Assembly (NCBI GenBank): GCA_036655355.1
Contig: JAVVQG010000014.1
Coordinates: 1 to 64,000 of the forward strand
Direction of reading: 5' to 3'
Origin: JAUNSR01 sp036655355
GTDB taxonomy: Bacteria; Bacteroidota; Bacteroidia; Bacteroidales; JAUNSR01
Length of the DNA: 64,000 nt
Shown: in pieces, positions 34,101 to 42,268 of the stretch
How positions within the stretch are numbered: the stretch's first letter is position 1
Layout: the number at the start of each line of letters is the position of its first letter
Position numbers and translations under genes: made by a program
The notes under the pieces: generated by a model
Seen by the model: the letters and a program-made list of their open reading frames with translations, nothing else
Told to the model about the DNA's origin: nothing
The model's database searches: none

Positions 34101-34332
34101 TGATTACTTTTTCAACAAAGAAAGGAGTTACGGGCAAGAAATAGATCTTATCTGCCACCCCTTCTGAAGTTTGAACCGTTGCGATGTTCGGGTTGATCAA
34201 CACGGTGCTGATACCCTCTTCCTGCAACGCTTTCAACGCCTGTGAACCTGAGTAGTCGAATTCTCCGGCCTCGCCGATTTTCAAAGCTCCGGAACCAAGA
34301 ATCAGTACTTTCTTAATATTTTCGTTAATCAT
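31108..34332 (-). CDS. carB: Carbamoyl-phosphate synthase large subunit
   Basis: A 1074-residue synthetase that makes carbamoyl phosphate from bicarbonate, ATP and the ammonia delivered by CarA, feeding arginine and pyrimidine synthesis. It has two homologous ATP-grasp halves. The first begins [23 protein letters not shown] (9-31), with EVEYEVVRD and [20 protein letters not shown]. The second half starts near 560 with [19 protein letters not shown] and contains [14 protein letters not shown]. The C-terminal MGS-type allosteric domain (about 930-1074) includes [10 protein letters not shown]. Length matches the E. coli protein (1073). It follows carA by 18 bp in one operon and ends in a strong terminator. 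Confidence 0.98.
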   Translation of the reverse strand: [1074 protein letters not shown]

Positions 34333-34350
34333 TGTGGTCTGTTTTTGAAA

Positions 34351-35424
34351 TTAAAGGAGTTTTACGAACTCGTCAAATAGGAAATCAGTGTCTGTCGGAC
34401 CTGAAGCAGCTTCCGGGTGGAACTGAGCCGAGAAGAATGGTTTCGATTTATGGCGGATACCTTCATTCGTTCCGTCGTTCATGTTGATGAACAATGGTTC
34501 CCAATCTGCAGGAAGCGTAGCGTTGTCTACCGCATATCCGTGATTCTGAGAGGTGATGAAGCATCTGTTGGTTCCCACCATGCGCACTGGCTGGTTGTGA
34601 GAACGATGTCCGTATTTTAATTTGTAAACAGAGGCGCCGGCGGCACGGGAAAGGAGTTGGTTACCCATACAGATACCGAAGATAGGTTTTTCGGTTGCCA
34701 TGGCTTTTTGGATGTTTTTGACAGCGGCGTCGCAAAGGTTAGGGTCGCCGGGACCGTTAGAGATGAAAAGTCCGTCAAATTCAAGGTCATTGAAGTCATA
34801 ATCCCAAGGGACACGCGTCACTTCAACATCGCGTTTTAATAAACAACGTAGAATGTTGTGTTTTACACCGCAATCTACCAAAACTACTTTTTTCTTTCCG
34901 TTGCCGTACTTGATCACTTCTTTACAGCTGACAACAGCTACTTGATTGACCAGATTCGGATCGGCGAAATCAATCTCATCCTCGTTTTCGAAAACGATTT
35001 TGCCTTTCATCGAACCTTTTTCACGAAGAATCTTAGTCAATTCACGTGTGTCGATACCATAGATACCGGCTACTTTCTGTTCTTTCAGCCAATCGCCCAG
35101 ACTTTGCTCCGCATTCCAGTGACTGTGCTCGAAAGAGTAATCGGAAACGATGATTGCTTGTGCGTGGATTTTTTCAGACTCGAAGAAAGAGGAGAGGCCA
35201 TCGGCTTCTGTTGTTCCGGTAGGAACCCCGTAATTACCGACAAGGGGAAAAGTAACAACTAAAATCTGTCCTGAATAAGAGGGATCAGTAAGACTTTCTG
35301 GATAGCCGACCATAGCAGTGCTGAACACTACTTCGCCGTTTGTGGGTTGCTCATAACCGAAACTCTTCCCGTAGAAAACAGTCCCGTTATCGAGAACTAA
35401 TGAAACAGGTCTTTCCTTTTGCAT
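34351..35424 (-). CDS. carA: Carbamoyl-phosphate synthase small subunit
   Basis: A 357-residue glutaminase subunit. The N-terminal CarA-specific domain (LVLDNGTVFYGKSFGYE, TGYPESLTDPSYSGQILVVTFPLVGNYG-like block) is followed by a class I glutamine amidotransferase domain. The nucleophile is C252 in GICMGNQLL, and the catalytic pair H336/E338 is in QFHPE. The residue after GICMG is Asn where E. coli CarA has His, which looks like a lineage variant and is not a catalytic position. It is first in the carAB operon. A 125-nt leader with a possible attenuator precedes it. Confidence 0.97.
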   Translation of the reverse strand: MQKERPVSLVLDNGTVFYGKSFGYEQPTNGEVVFSTAMVGYPESLTDPSYSGQILVVTFPLVGNYGVPTGTTEADGLSSFFESEKIHAQAIIVSDYSFEHSHWNAEQSLGDWLKEQKVAGIYGIDTRELTKILREKGSMKGKIVFENEDEIDFADPNLVNQVAVVSCKEVIKYGNGKKKVVLVDCGVKHNILRCLLKRDVEVTRVPWDYDFNDLEFDGLFISNGPGDPNLCDAAVKNIQKAMATEKPIFGICMGNQLLSRAAGASVYKLKYGHRSHNQPVRMVGTNRCFITSQNHGYAVDNATLPADWEPLFINMNDGTNEGIRHKSKPFFSAQFHPEAASGPTDTDFLFDEFVKLL

Positions 35425-35451
35425 TGGATTATTGAATGATAAGTGATGTTA

Positions 35452-35485
35452 CAAAAAAAGCAGCTCCTTTTGAGTTGCAGCTTTG
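35452..35485 (-). terminator. Possible attenuator in the carAB leader
   Basis: On the minus strand an imperfect hairpin (GCAACTC pairing with GAGCTGC around AAAAG, one mismatch) is followed by seven T residues, 28 bp before the carA start. As the predicted carA promoter lies upstream, this hairpin would be inside the leader. The leader also has the palindrome CAATTTGCAAATTG (35521-35534) and a small CGTAT/ATACG stem (35501-35514). Confidence 0.5.
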
Positions 35486-35555
35486 AACAAGATGAATAGC
35501 CGTATGGATATACGTTTATTCAATTTGCAAATTGGTTTCCTGTTGAAAAACCGTG

Positions 35556-35563
35556 CAAAGATA
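35556..35563 (-). promoter_or_regulatory. -7 element for carAB
   Basis: On the minus strand the sequence reads TATCTTTG, an exact TAnnTTTG match, 132 bp upstream of the carA ATG. It is back to back with the promoter of the kinase-like gene. Confidence 0.6.
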
Positions 35564-35628
35564 ACGAAATCATTCGATTTAGGAAATGAAAAGCGCTACC
35601 AATGGGACGATAAAGTGGGAAATATATT

Positions 35629-35636
35629 TATTTTTG
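35629..35636 (+). promoter_or_regulatory. -7 element for the cytidylate-kinase-like gene
   Basis: TATTTTTG fits TAnnTTTG and lies 26 bp before the ATG at 35663. It decides the start: an open frame reaching back to 35483 would begin upstream of this promoter. Confidence 0.6.
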
Positions 35637-35662
35637 TGTTTATACGTTTTAAAATGAATTAC

Positions 35663-36286
35663 ATGAAAGCGAAAAGTATAGTAATCACCATCGGTCGTGA
35701 ATTCGGAAGTGGTGGCAGACAAATTGGAAAACAATTGGCGGAGTTGTTGGGTTTCGGTTATTACGATAAGGAGTTGATCGAAGAAGCTTCAAAACAGAGC
35801 GGCGTGTGTAGGGAGTTTCTGGAGGAGGCCGATGAAAAGGCTCCCGGCTTTTTCGACTATGCGTTGTTGGGTACTTTCGGAGCGGAGAATGTTTTGAGTA
35901 GCGGCAATTTCTACGTCCTCCAATCGAAGGTGATTCAACGGGTCGCGAAGAAGGAGTCGTGCGTGATTGTTGGAAGAAGTGCCGATTACATCTTGCGGAA
36001 TCATCCGAATTGCATCAACATCTTTATTTATGCTCCCGAAGATTTTCGTAAAAAAAATGTGCATCGGCGAATGAATATCTCTTTGAAAGATGCAGAGGAG
36101 CTGATTCAGAAAAAAGATAAGTGCCGTTCGAAATTTTATAATTTCTACACCGACAAGGTTTGGGGAAAAGCCGATTCCTATCACCTCTCTATCGATTCCT
36201 CGATGTTGGGACTGGAAGAGAGTGCGAACTTTCTAAAAGATTTTGTTGAAAGAAGATTGAAAGCGATGCAACTCGCAGAGGAATAA
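35663..36286 (+). CDS. Cytidylate kinase-like family protein
   Basis: A 207-residue P-loop protein of the cytidylate-kinase-like family. The N-terminus IVITIGREFGSGGRQIGKQLAELLG has the GSGGRQIG nucleotide-binding loop, with FGYYDKELIEEAS next as in CMP-kinase relatives. RVAKKESCVIVGRSADYILRNHPNCINIFIYAPEDFRKKNVHRRM is the family's central block. I choose 35663 because the core begins there and a TAnnTTTG element ends 26 bp before it; 35654 is an alternative and 35483 is unlikely. Whether it phosphorylates CMP or another substrate is unknown, as the classical Cmk has a different layout. It is divergent from carAB. Confidence 0.85.
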   Translation: MKAKSIVITIGREFGSGGRQIGKQLAELLGFGYYDKELIEEASKQSGVCREFLEEADEKAPGFFDYALLGTFGAENVLSSGNFYVLQSKVIQRVAKKESCVIVGRSADYILRNHPNCINIFIYAPEDFRKKNVHRRMNISLKDAEELIQKKDKCRSKFYNFYTDKVWGKADSYHLSIDSSMLGLEESANFLKDFVERRLKAMQLAEE

Positions 36287-36327
36287 TGGATGCGTAGATG
36301 ATGCGTAAATTAAAGATATTCCATTTT

Positions 36328-36366
36328 GCCCCGTCTGATACGAAACGTATGGACGGGGCTTTTTTA
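36328..36366 (+). terminator. Terminator after the cytidylate-kinase-like gene
   Basis: GCCCCGTC (36328-36335) pairs with GACGGGGC (36352-36359), extended inside by ATACG/CGTAT, and is followed by six T residues. Confidence 0.9.
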
Positions 36367-36436
36367 TGACCGGATCTAAACGATCCGCAAACCGATCTTA
36401 TTGATTTCATCCTTCGGTGAGCTATGGCGCTTTCAT

Positions 36437-36474
36437 ACCTTATATATACAGACCTTATATACATACCTTATATA
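36437..36474 (+). repeat. Three direct copies of ACCTTATATA
   Basis: ACCTTATATA occurs exactly at 36437, 36452 and 36465. It lies in the 502-bp gap 36287-36788, which otherwise holds the kinase-like gene's terminator and the AT-rich 5' region of the second GH2 gene. No gene is visible in that gap. Confidence 0.7.
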
Positions 36475-36788
36475 AAGGAGGGATTTTTAAAGATGAATAT
36501 AAATGAGAAGGTTGCATATATAAATGGAGATGAATAGCGTATTAGGGGTTAAAAATTATCCTATCGCTTGGCGATGATTAGAAAAAATTGCGATATGCAG
36601 GGATATTTGGCGAATTATTTATATTTTAGTGGTTTCGAATTAAATTTATTAAAATACCAATTCTATTTTTCCCTGTGGGAATCATAGTATGTAGGAGAAT
36701 ACGACCTTTTAGATGCGGATAAAATACCGGGGAATCTCGTTACGACTCGGCCGGATAAGAATATAATCAAAGACTATTTTAATATACA

Positions 36789-39700
36789 ATGAAAGTAAAC
36801 ACATTAGGCTTATTTCTATTTGGAGTGGTGCTGCAAAGTAGTGCCGGTCAGTATCCTTTATCGGGATTTCATTATGGAAAACAATTGGCGCCTGTAGGCA
36901 ACGAGTGGGAATCTCCCCAGAATTTAGCGTTTAACAAAGAGCAACCGCGAGCTTACTTCTTCTCTTTCCAGGATGAGCAGAGTGCCAGAGCCGTATTGCC
37001 GGAAAATAGCAAATACTGGCAGTCGCTGAATGGTGAATGGGATTTCAATTGGGCACCGAATCCCGATGAACGTCCAAAGAACTTCTTTGAACCCGGTTTT
37101 AATACTTCCGACTGGGACAAAATTCCGGTTCCTTCGAACTGGAATATCTACGGTATACAAAAAGACGGCTCTCAGAAATACGGGGTGCCTATTTATGTCA
37201 ACCAACCGGTGATTTTCCAGCACAGCGTAAAAGTGGATGACTGGCGCGGTGGTGTGATGCGTACGCCGAAAGAGAACTGGACTACATTCAAACACCGTAA
37301 CGAGGTGGGTTCTTTCCGTCGCGATTTCGACATTCCTCAGGACTGGGATGGCCGTGAGGTGTTCATCAGCTTCGACGGTGTGGATTCTTTCTTCTATTTG
37401 TGGATTAACGGTCAGTACGTAGGTTTTTCGAAAAACTCACGTAACGCTGCCCGATTCAATATTACCCCTTACCTGAAAAAAGGCAAGAACGTGGTAGCCG
37501 CCGAGGTGTATCGTAATTCAGACGCCTCTTACCTGGAAGCTCAGGACATGTTCCGTCTTCCCGGGATTTTCCGTACCGTAGCGATTTACTCTACGCCGAA
37601 AGTACAGATTCGCGATTTGCAGATCATCCCGGATTTGGATGAGAACTACAAAGACGGCTCGTTGAAGATTACGGCAGACATCCGTAATTTCAGCAAGAAA
37701 AAAGCGAAAGGATATAAAGTGGTTTACTCGTTGTTCGCCAATGAACTTTATTCCGATAAAAACTCGAAGGTTGAGGGCGCGTTGGCCAGTGCAACTGTGA
37801 ACGTTGTGGAACCGAATCAGTCGGCCGAAACTGCGGCGGTGACGATGAACGTGGCTAATCCGAACAAATGGTCGGCCGAAACCCCGTATCGTTATACCCT
37901 CGTGGCCGAATTGAAAGACGGTAAAGGAAAAACCATCGAAACGGTTTCTTCATTCGTTGGATTCCGTGAAGTGGAGATTAAAGAAACTCCGGCATCGCAG
38001 GATGAGTTCGGATTAGCGGGTCGCTATTATTATGTGAATGGAAAAACGGTTAAACTGAAAGGTGTAAACCGTCACGAATCATCTCCGGGTACCGGACACG
38101 TGATCTCTCGCGAGGTGATGGAGAAAGAGGTGATGCTGATGAAACAGGCCAACATCAACCACGTCCGTAACTCACATTATCCGGATGATCCGTACTGGTA
38201 TTACCTGTGCGATAAATACGGGATTTACCTGGAAGATGAGGCGAATATCGAATCACATCAATACTATTACGGCGATGCTTCTCTTTCACATCCAAAAGAG
38301 TGGGAAGACGCTCACGTGGCACGTGTGATGGAGATGGCACACAGCAATATCAACAACCCGTCTATCGTAATCTGGTCTTTGGGAAATGAAGCCGGTCCGG
38401 GTAAAAACTTCGTTACCGCTTACGACTCGCTGAAGAAATTGGACACTTCGCGTCCGGTGCAGTATGAGCGAAACAACAGCATCGTGGATATGGGCTCGAA
38501 CCAATACCCTTCGATCGGTTGGACCCGTGGAGCGGTAAAAGGAACTTACGATATCAAATATCCTTTCCACATCTCAGAATATGCTCACTCGATGGGGAAT
38601 GCCTGCGGTAATCTGGAGGATTACTGGGAAGCGATCGAATCGACGAACTTCTTCTGCGGGGGTGCGATCTGGGACTGGGTGGATCAGTCGATGTACAACT
38701 ACGATCCGAAAACCGGCGAGCGTTACATGGCCTATGGAGGCGACTTCGGCGATACTCCGAATGACGGTCAGTTCGTGATGAACGGTATCGTATTCGGCGA
38801 CTTGGAACCGAAACCGCAGTACTATGAGGTGAAAAAGGTGTATCAGCACATCGATGTGAAACCGGTGGATCTTGCTGCAGGTAAATTCGAGGTATTCAAT
38901 AAATACTATTTCAAAAACCTGGCGGATTACAATGCGGTTTGGTCGTTGTATGAAAACGGAAAACAGATCAAGTCGGGCTCACTCGGCTCTCTGAATGTGG
39001 CACCGCGTAAACGCATGCCGATTACATTGCCGTTGCAAAACACTCAATTGCGTCCGGAAAATGAATACTTCGTTAAAGTACAGTTCTTGCTGAAAGATAA
39101 GATGCCTTGGGGGGATGCCGGATTCGTGCAGGCCGAAGAGCAGATTCTTCTGAAAGAACCTACATCGCGCGTTTCGATGCTTGAATCAGCCGCTCAAGGT
39201 AGCAAGCAAGGTAGTAAGCAAGGTAGCAAGCTTCAGGTTGAAGCAGGAAACTCAGCTATTCAAACTGTAAAAGGGGACAACTTCGAGGTTCGTTTCGATA
39301 CGAAAACCGGATCGATCTACAGTTTGCAGTACGGCAATGAAACAATCATCGCCGACGGTAACGGACCGAAACTGGATGCGCTTCGTGCGTTTGTCAATAA
39401 TGACAACTGGTTCTACAGCCAATGGTTCGATAACGGATTGCACAACTTGAAACACCAGGTTCTTGACAGCAATATCTATACGAATGAGAACGGTCAGGTA
39501 GTGGTTTCGTTTACCGTAGAGTCTCAGGCTCCGAATGCGGCGAAGATCCACGGCGGTACCAGCTCAGGTAAAAACCGTATCGAAGAGTTGACAGATCGTC
39601 CGTTCGGAAAGAACGACTTCAAATTCACGACGAATCAAATCTGGACGGTTTATCCTGACGGATCGATTGAATTGCAGTCAAGCATCGCATCGAATTATCC

Positions 39701-40841
39701 GAATACCATCCTACCTCGTTTGGGTTATGTGATGAAAGTGCCGCAGAAATATTCGAACTTTACTTATTACGGACGCGGGCCGGTTGAGAACTACGCAGAC
39801 CGTAAATCGGGTCAGTTCATCGAAGAGTACAAAAGTACGGTAGCGGATCAGTTCGCGAACTTCCCTAAACCTCAGGATATGGGTAATCACGAAGATGTGA
39901 GATGGTGTGCACTGACGAATCAGAACGAAAAGGGAGCGGTATTCATCGCAACGGATCGTTTGTCTGTTTCGGCACTTCCTTATTCTGCTCTGGATCTGAC
40001 ATTGGCACCGCATCCGTATCAATTGCCAAAAGCGGGCGATACGTATCTGCACCTTGATAAAGGGGTAACGGGTCTCGGCGGAAACAGTTGCGGTCAGGGC
40101 GGACCACTTCCGGAAGACCGTATTCTTGCAAGTCAGCATCACCTTGGATTCATCATTCGTCCGGTAAACGGAACGAACAAAATCTCTGAAACAGCCAATG
40201 TGGAGGCTGCCGGCGTATTGCCGATCTCCATTACGCGCAGTGCTTCGGGCAACGTGGAAATTTCTTCGGCAAACAACACCGAAGAGATCATGTATCGTGT
40301 CAACAAAGGGAAAGCAACTCCATATAAAGGTGGTTTTGAACAACGTGAAGCCGCTACGGTGACTGCATGGTACAAAAACAACCCGAAAGTGAAGACTACG
40401 TTGTCTCTGGATAAGATTGTAAACAGTCGCCTTGAAGTGGTTTACGCAAGTAGCCAGGAAGCGGGCGAAGGGGATGCTTCGAATCTGACAGACGGCGATA
40501 AAAATACCATCTGGCATACGATGTATTCGGTGACGGTAGCGAAATATCCGCACTGGGTGGATCTGGACGCAGGCGAAGTGAAATCGATCAAAGGACTTAC
40601 CTACCTGCCACGTCAGAACGGTGAGAACGGCAACATCAAAGACTTCTCTGTTCAGGTAAGTATGGATGGAAAAGAGTGGGGTGATCCTATTTACAAATCT
40701 TCTTTTGCCAATAACCAAAAGGAGAAAGAGGTTCTCTTCAAAAAAGCGGTTAAAGCGCGTTACATCCGCTTTACGGCATTGAGCTCTCAGAACGGGGCCG
40801 ATTTCGCATCGGGCGCGGAGATGAAGCTTATCCTTGATTAA
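36789..40841 (+). CDS. Beta-galactosidase-like GH2 enzyme with C-terminal F5/8C domain, exported
   Basis: A 1350-residue exported glycoside hydrolase. The signal peptide covers about 1-20 (MKVNTLGLFLFGVVLQSSAG). The GH2 sugar-binding and Ig-like domains lead into a catalytic barrel with the acid/base E534 in WSLGNEAGPG and the nucleophile E597 in ISEYAHSMGN. The LacZ-type C-terminal domain (YGRGPVENYADRKSGQF near 990) follows. Residues about 1215-1350 form an F5/8 type C (discoidin) domain, a usual carbohydrate-binding add-on (DASNLTDGDKNTIWHT, ARYIRFTAL). A linker has QGSK three times at 803-814. Most such enzymes act on beta-galactosides of host or plant glycans. No binding or transport genes are adjacent. 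Confidence 0.94.
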   Translation: MKVNTLGLFLFGVVLQSSAGQYPLSGFHYGKQLAPVGNEWESPQNLAFNKEQPRAYFFSFQDEQSARAVLPENSKYWQSLNGEWDFNWAPNPDERPKNFFEPGFNTSDWDKIPVPSNWNIYGIQKDGSQKYGVPIYVNQPVIFQHSVKVDDWRGGVMRTPKENWTTFKHRNEVGSFRRDFDIPQDWDGREVFISFDGVDSFFYLWINGQYVGFSKNSRNAARFNITPYLKKGKNVVAAEVYRNSDASYLEAQDMFRLPGIFRTVAIYSTPKVQIRDLQIIPDLDENYKDGSLKITADIRNFSKKKAKGYKVVYSLFANELYSDKNSKVEGALASATVNVVEPNQSAETAAVTMNVANPNKWSAETPYRYTLVAELKDGKGKTIETVSSFVGFREVEIKETPASQDEFGLAGRYYYVNGKTVKLKGVNRHESSPGTGHVISREVMEKEVMLMKQANINHVRNSHYPDDPYWYYLCDKYGIYLEDEANIESHQYYYGDASLSHPKEWEDAHVARVMEMAHSNINNPSIVIWSLGNEAGPGKNFVTAYDSLKKLDTSRPVQYERNNSIVDMGSNQYPSIGWTRGAVKGTYDIKYPFHISEYAHSMGNACGNLEDYWEAIESTNFFCGGAIWDWVDQSMYNYDPKTGERYMAYGGDFGDTPNDGQFVMNGIVFGDLEPKPQYYEVKKVYQHIDVKPVDLAAGKFEVFNKYYFKNLADYNAVWSLYENGKQIKSGSLGSLNVAPRKRMPITLPLQNTQLRPENEYFVKVQFLLKDKMPWGDAGFVQAEEQILLKEPTSRVSMLESAAQGSKQGSKQGSKLQVEAGNSAIQTVKGDNFEVRFDTKTGSIYSLQYGNETIIADGNGPKLDALRAFVNNDNWFYSQWFDNGLHNLKHQVLDSNIYTNENGQVVVSFTVESQAPNAAKIHGGTSSGKNRIEELTDRPFGKNDFKFTTNQIWTVYPDGSIELQSSIASNYPNTILPRLGYVMKVPQKYSNFTYYGRGPVENYADRKSGQFIEEYKSTVADQFANFPKPQDMGNHEDVRWCALTNQNEKGAVFIATDRLSVSALPYSALDLTLAPHPYQLPKAGDTYLHLDKGVTGLGGNSCGQGGPLPEDRILASQHHLGFIIRPVNGTNKISETANVEAAGVLPISITRSASGNVEISSANNTEEIMYRVNKGKATPYKGGFEQREAATVTAWYKNNPKVKTTLSLDKIVNSRLEVVYASSQEAGEGDASNLTDGDKNTIWHTMYSVTVAKYPHWVDLDAGEVKSIKGLTYLPRQNGENGNIKDFSVQVSMDGKEWGDPIYKSSFANNQKEKEVLFKKAVKARYIRFTALSSQNGADFASGAEMKLILD
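39195..39230 (+). repeat. Three 12-bp in-frame repeats in the second GH2 gene
   Basis: CAAGGTAGCAAG, CAAGGTAGTAAG and CAAGGTAGCAAG encode QGSK three times (residues 803-814), in a linker after an Ig-like domain. The AAGGTAGC core also appears in the 14-bp repeats after purA. Confidence 0.85.
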
Positions 40842-40859
40842 GCAATTTTTATTACAGAT

Positions 40860-40889
40860 AAAGGGAGGCCTGCGGGTCTCCCTTTTTTT
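40860..40889. terminator. Terminator between convergent GH2 and TolC-like genes
   Basis: An 11-bp stem with one G-T pair (40860-40870 with 40875-40885) is followed by a T run on the plus strand. It overlaps the stop codon of the minus-strand TolC-like gene. Confidence 0.8.
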
Positions 40890-42252
40890 AGTTCGCCAAT
40901 TCGTTCAGTAGTCCGCTGTTCATCAGGTATTCCAGAATCTGAAGATTCTCTTCTCGGTATTGTTCCAATAGGTTGTTCTGAAGCTTCAGTAGTTCGATCT
41001 CCTCCAGGTTCACTTCGAAGGCGGTGGCTTGTTTCTCTTCGAATCGTCGGTTGAGGATGCGTAAGGCTTCACGTAATAACTCCCGGTTTTCAGTAAGGGT
41101 AGTGATTCGGCGGCGACTATTCTCCCATTTCTCGCGTGCCATCAGCGCTTCCGCTTCGAATTGCGCTCTTTTATCGCTCCGGTCGAGTCTCAATGCGCTG
41201 GCCCTGGCTTTGTAACGTTGGTTTCGCAGATTGAAATTCTCCTTATATAATATAGGAAGTTTGAAAGAGATGCCGATGTAGCTGCTTCCGAACCAACTGT
41301 TTTTCTCAAAGGGGGAGAGTTTCTCCGAATATTGGTTTCCTCCCACGAACGCATCGAGGGAAAGCGTCGGCAGACTCTTCGCTTTCTGTTCCTTCAATTC
41401 GGCATGCGCTATGCGTTCTTGAACCCCGAACCGGAGAAGTTCCCCGATTTGATCCGTTTGAGGCTCCTGTTCCATCAAACGACTTAAACGGCGATGGGCC
41501 TCTTCGAAACCAAAGTGGGCCAGAGCCACGAGCGAAGCGGGTGGGAGAGCGATCAAAAAAGCAAGATAGATCTTCTCGGTGGTTAGTTCGGTCAGGTTAT
41601 CCTCCCAGAACTGAATGGCGTCGTTGTGGTTTATCTGCGCCCGGTTGAGGTCGGAGCGAAGCAATTGTTCATTTTCAAAACGAGCCTGCTGTTCTCGTAA
41701 TAGGTTATAGGAGCGCAGGGTGTCGGTTGCGGCATTCTCGAGCAACTGTTCTTGACGGCAGATGTTGAGATAGGAAAGTGTCGTTTCATAGATCACGGCT
41801 TGTCGGAGCTGTTCTAGGTCTGCTTCGGCAAGCGATTGCTCCAGTTTACCCCGTTTCAGCGCCCGATGTACCGCAAAATCGATGAGTGGTTGCGAGAGTG
41901 TCATTCCTCCGTTCTGCTGCCACTTGGAACCCATCCGGATGCCACGCACGGTATTGGTAGGGTTGTTGATATCGAATTGGCCGATCGGGATGAGGGTGGT
42001 GGCGATGATCGGATTGAACCGATAATCGTACGAAAGGGAGATTTCCGGCAGCCAGCGCGCTTTGATTTCGCGCATGGAGAGGTTTTGTTCCTGTACCCGT
42101 ACCCGGGCCGCTTCGATTGATTTCCGATTCAGTAGTGCCCGTTCGATGCACATTTCGAGCGTAAGAACGCTCTCTTTCTGAGCCGTTCTCGCCCCGAGAG
42201 AGCAGGATGCGATCAGCAGCATGAACAGGATGAGAAATCGGTAGGTATGCAT
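40888..42252 (-). CDS. TolC-family outer membrane efflux protein
   Basis: A 454-residue outer-membrane channel component with long alpha-helical hairpins (about 35-220 and 240-450) characteristic of OEP/TolC proteins. The N-terminus (MHTYRFLILFMLLIASCS) is a signal sequence with a Cys at 17 in a lipobox-like LIASC, so it may be a lipoprotein as NodT-type members are. A conserved LTLEMCIERALLNRKSIEAAR block starts the first helix pair. It is last in a four-gene minus-strand operon (ATPase, fusion protein, permease, this), so it supplies the outer-membrane exit of the same exporter. Confidence 0.9.
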   Translation of the reverse strand: MHTYRFLILFMLLIASCSLGARTAQKESVLTLEMCIERALLNRKSIEAARVRVQEQNLSMREIKARWLPEISLSYDYRFNPIIATTLIPIGQFDINNPTNTVRGIRMGSKWQQNGGMTLSQPLIDFAVHRALKRGKLEQSLAEADLEQLRQAVIYETTLSYLNICRQEQLLENAATDTLRSYNLLREQQARFENEQLLRSDLNRAQINHNDAIQFWEDNLTELTTEKIYLAFLIALPPASLVALAHFGFEEAHRRLSRLMEQEPQTDQIGELLRFGVQERIAHAELKEQKAKSLPTLSLDAFVGGNQYSEKLSPFEKNSWFGSSYIGISFKLPILYKENFNLRNQRYKARASALRLDRSDKRAQFEAEALMAREKWENSRRRITTLTENRELLREALRILNRRFEEKQATAFEVNLEEIELLKLQNNLLEQYREENLQILEYLMNSGLLNELAN

Positions 42253-42268
42253 GGTGTATCTATTTTGA

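Noticed and set aside
35483..35662. N-terminal extension of the cytidylate-kinase-like gene
   Set aside because: The extra 60 residues lie upstream of a good promoter and have no family counterpart.
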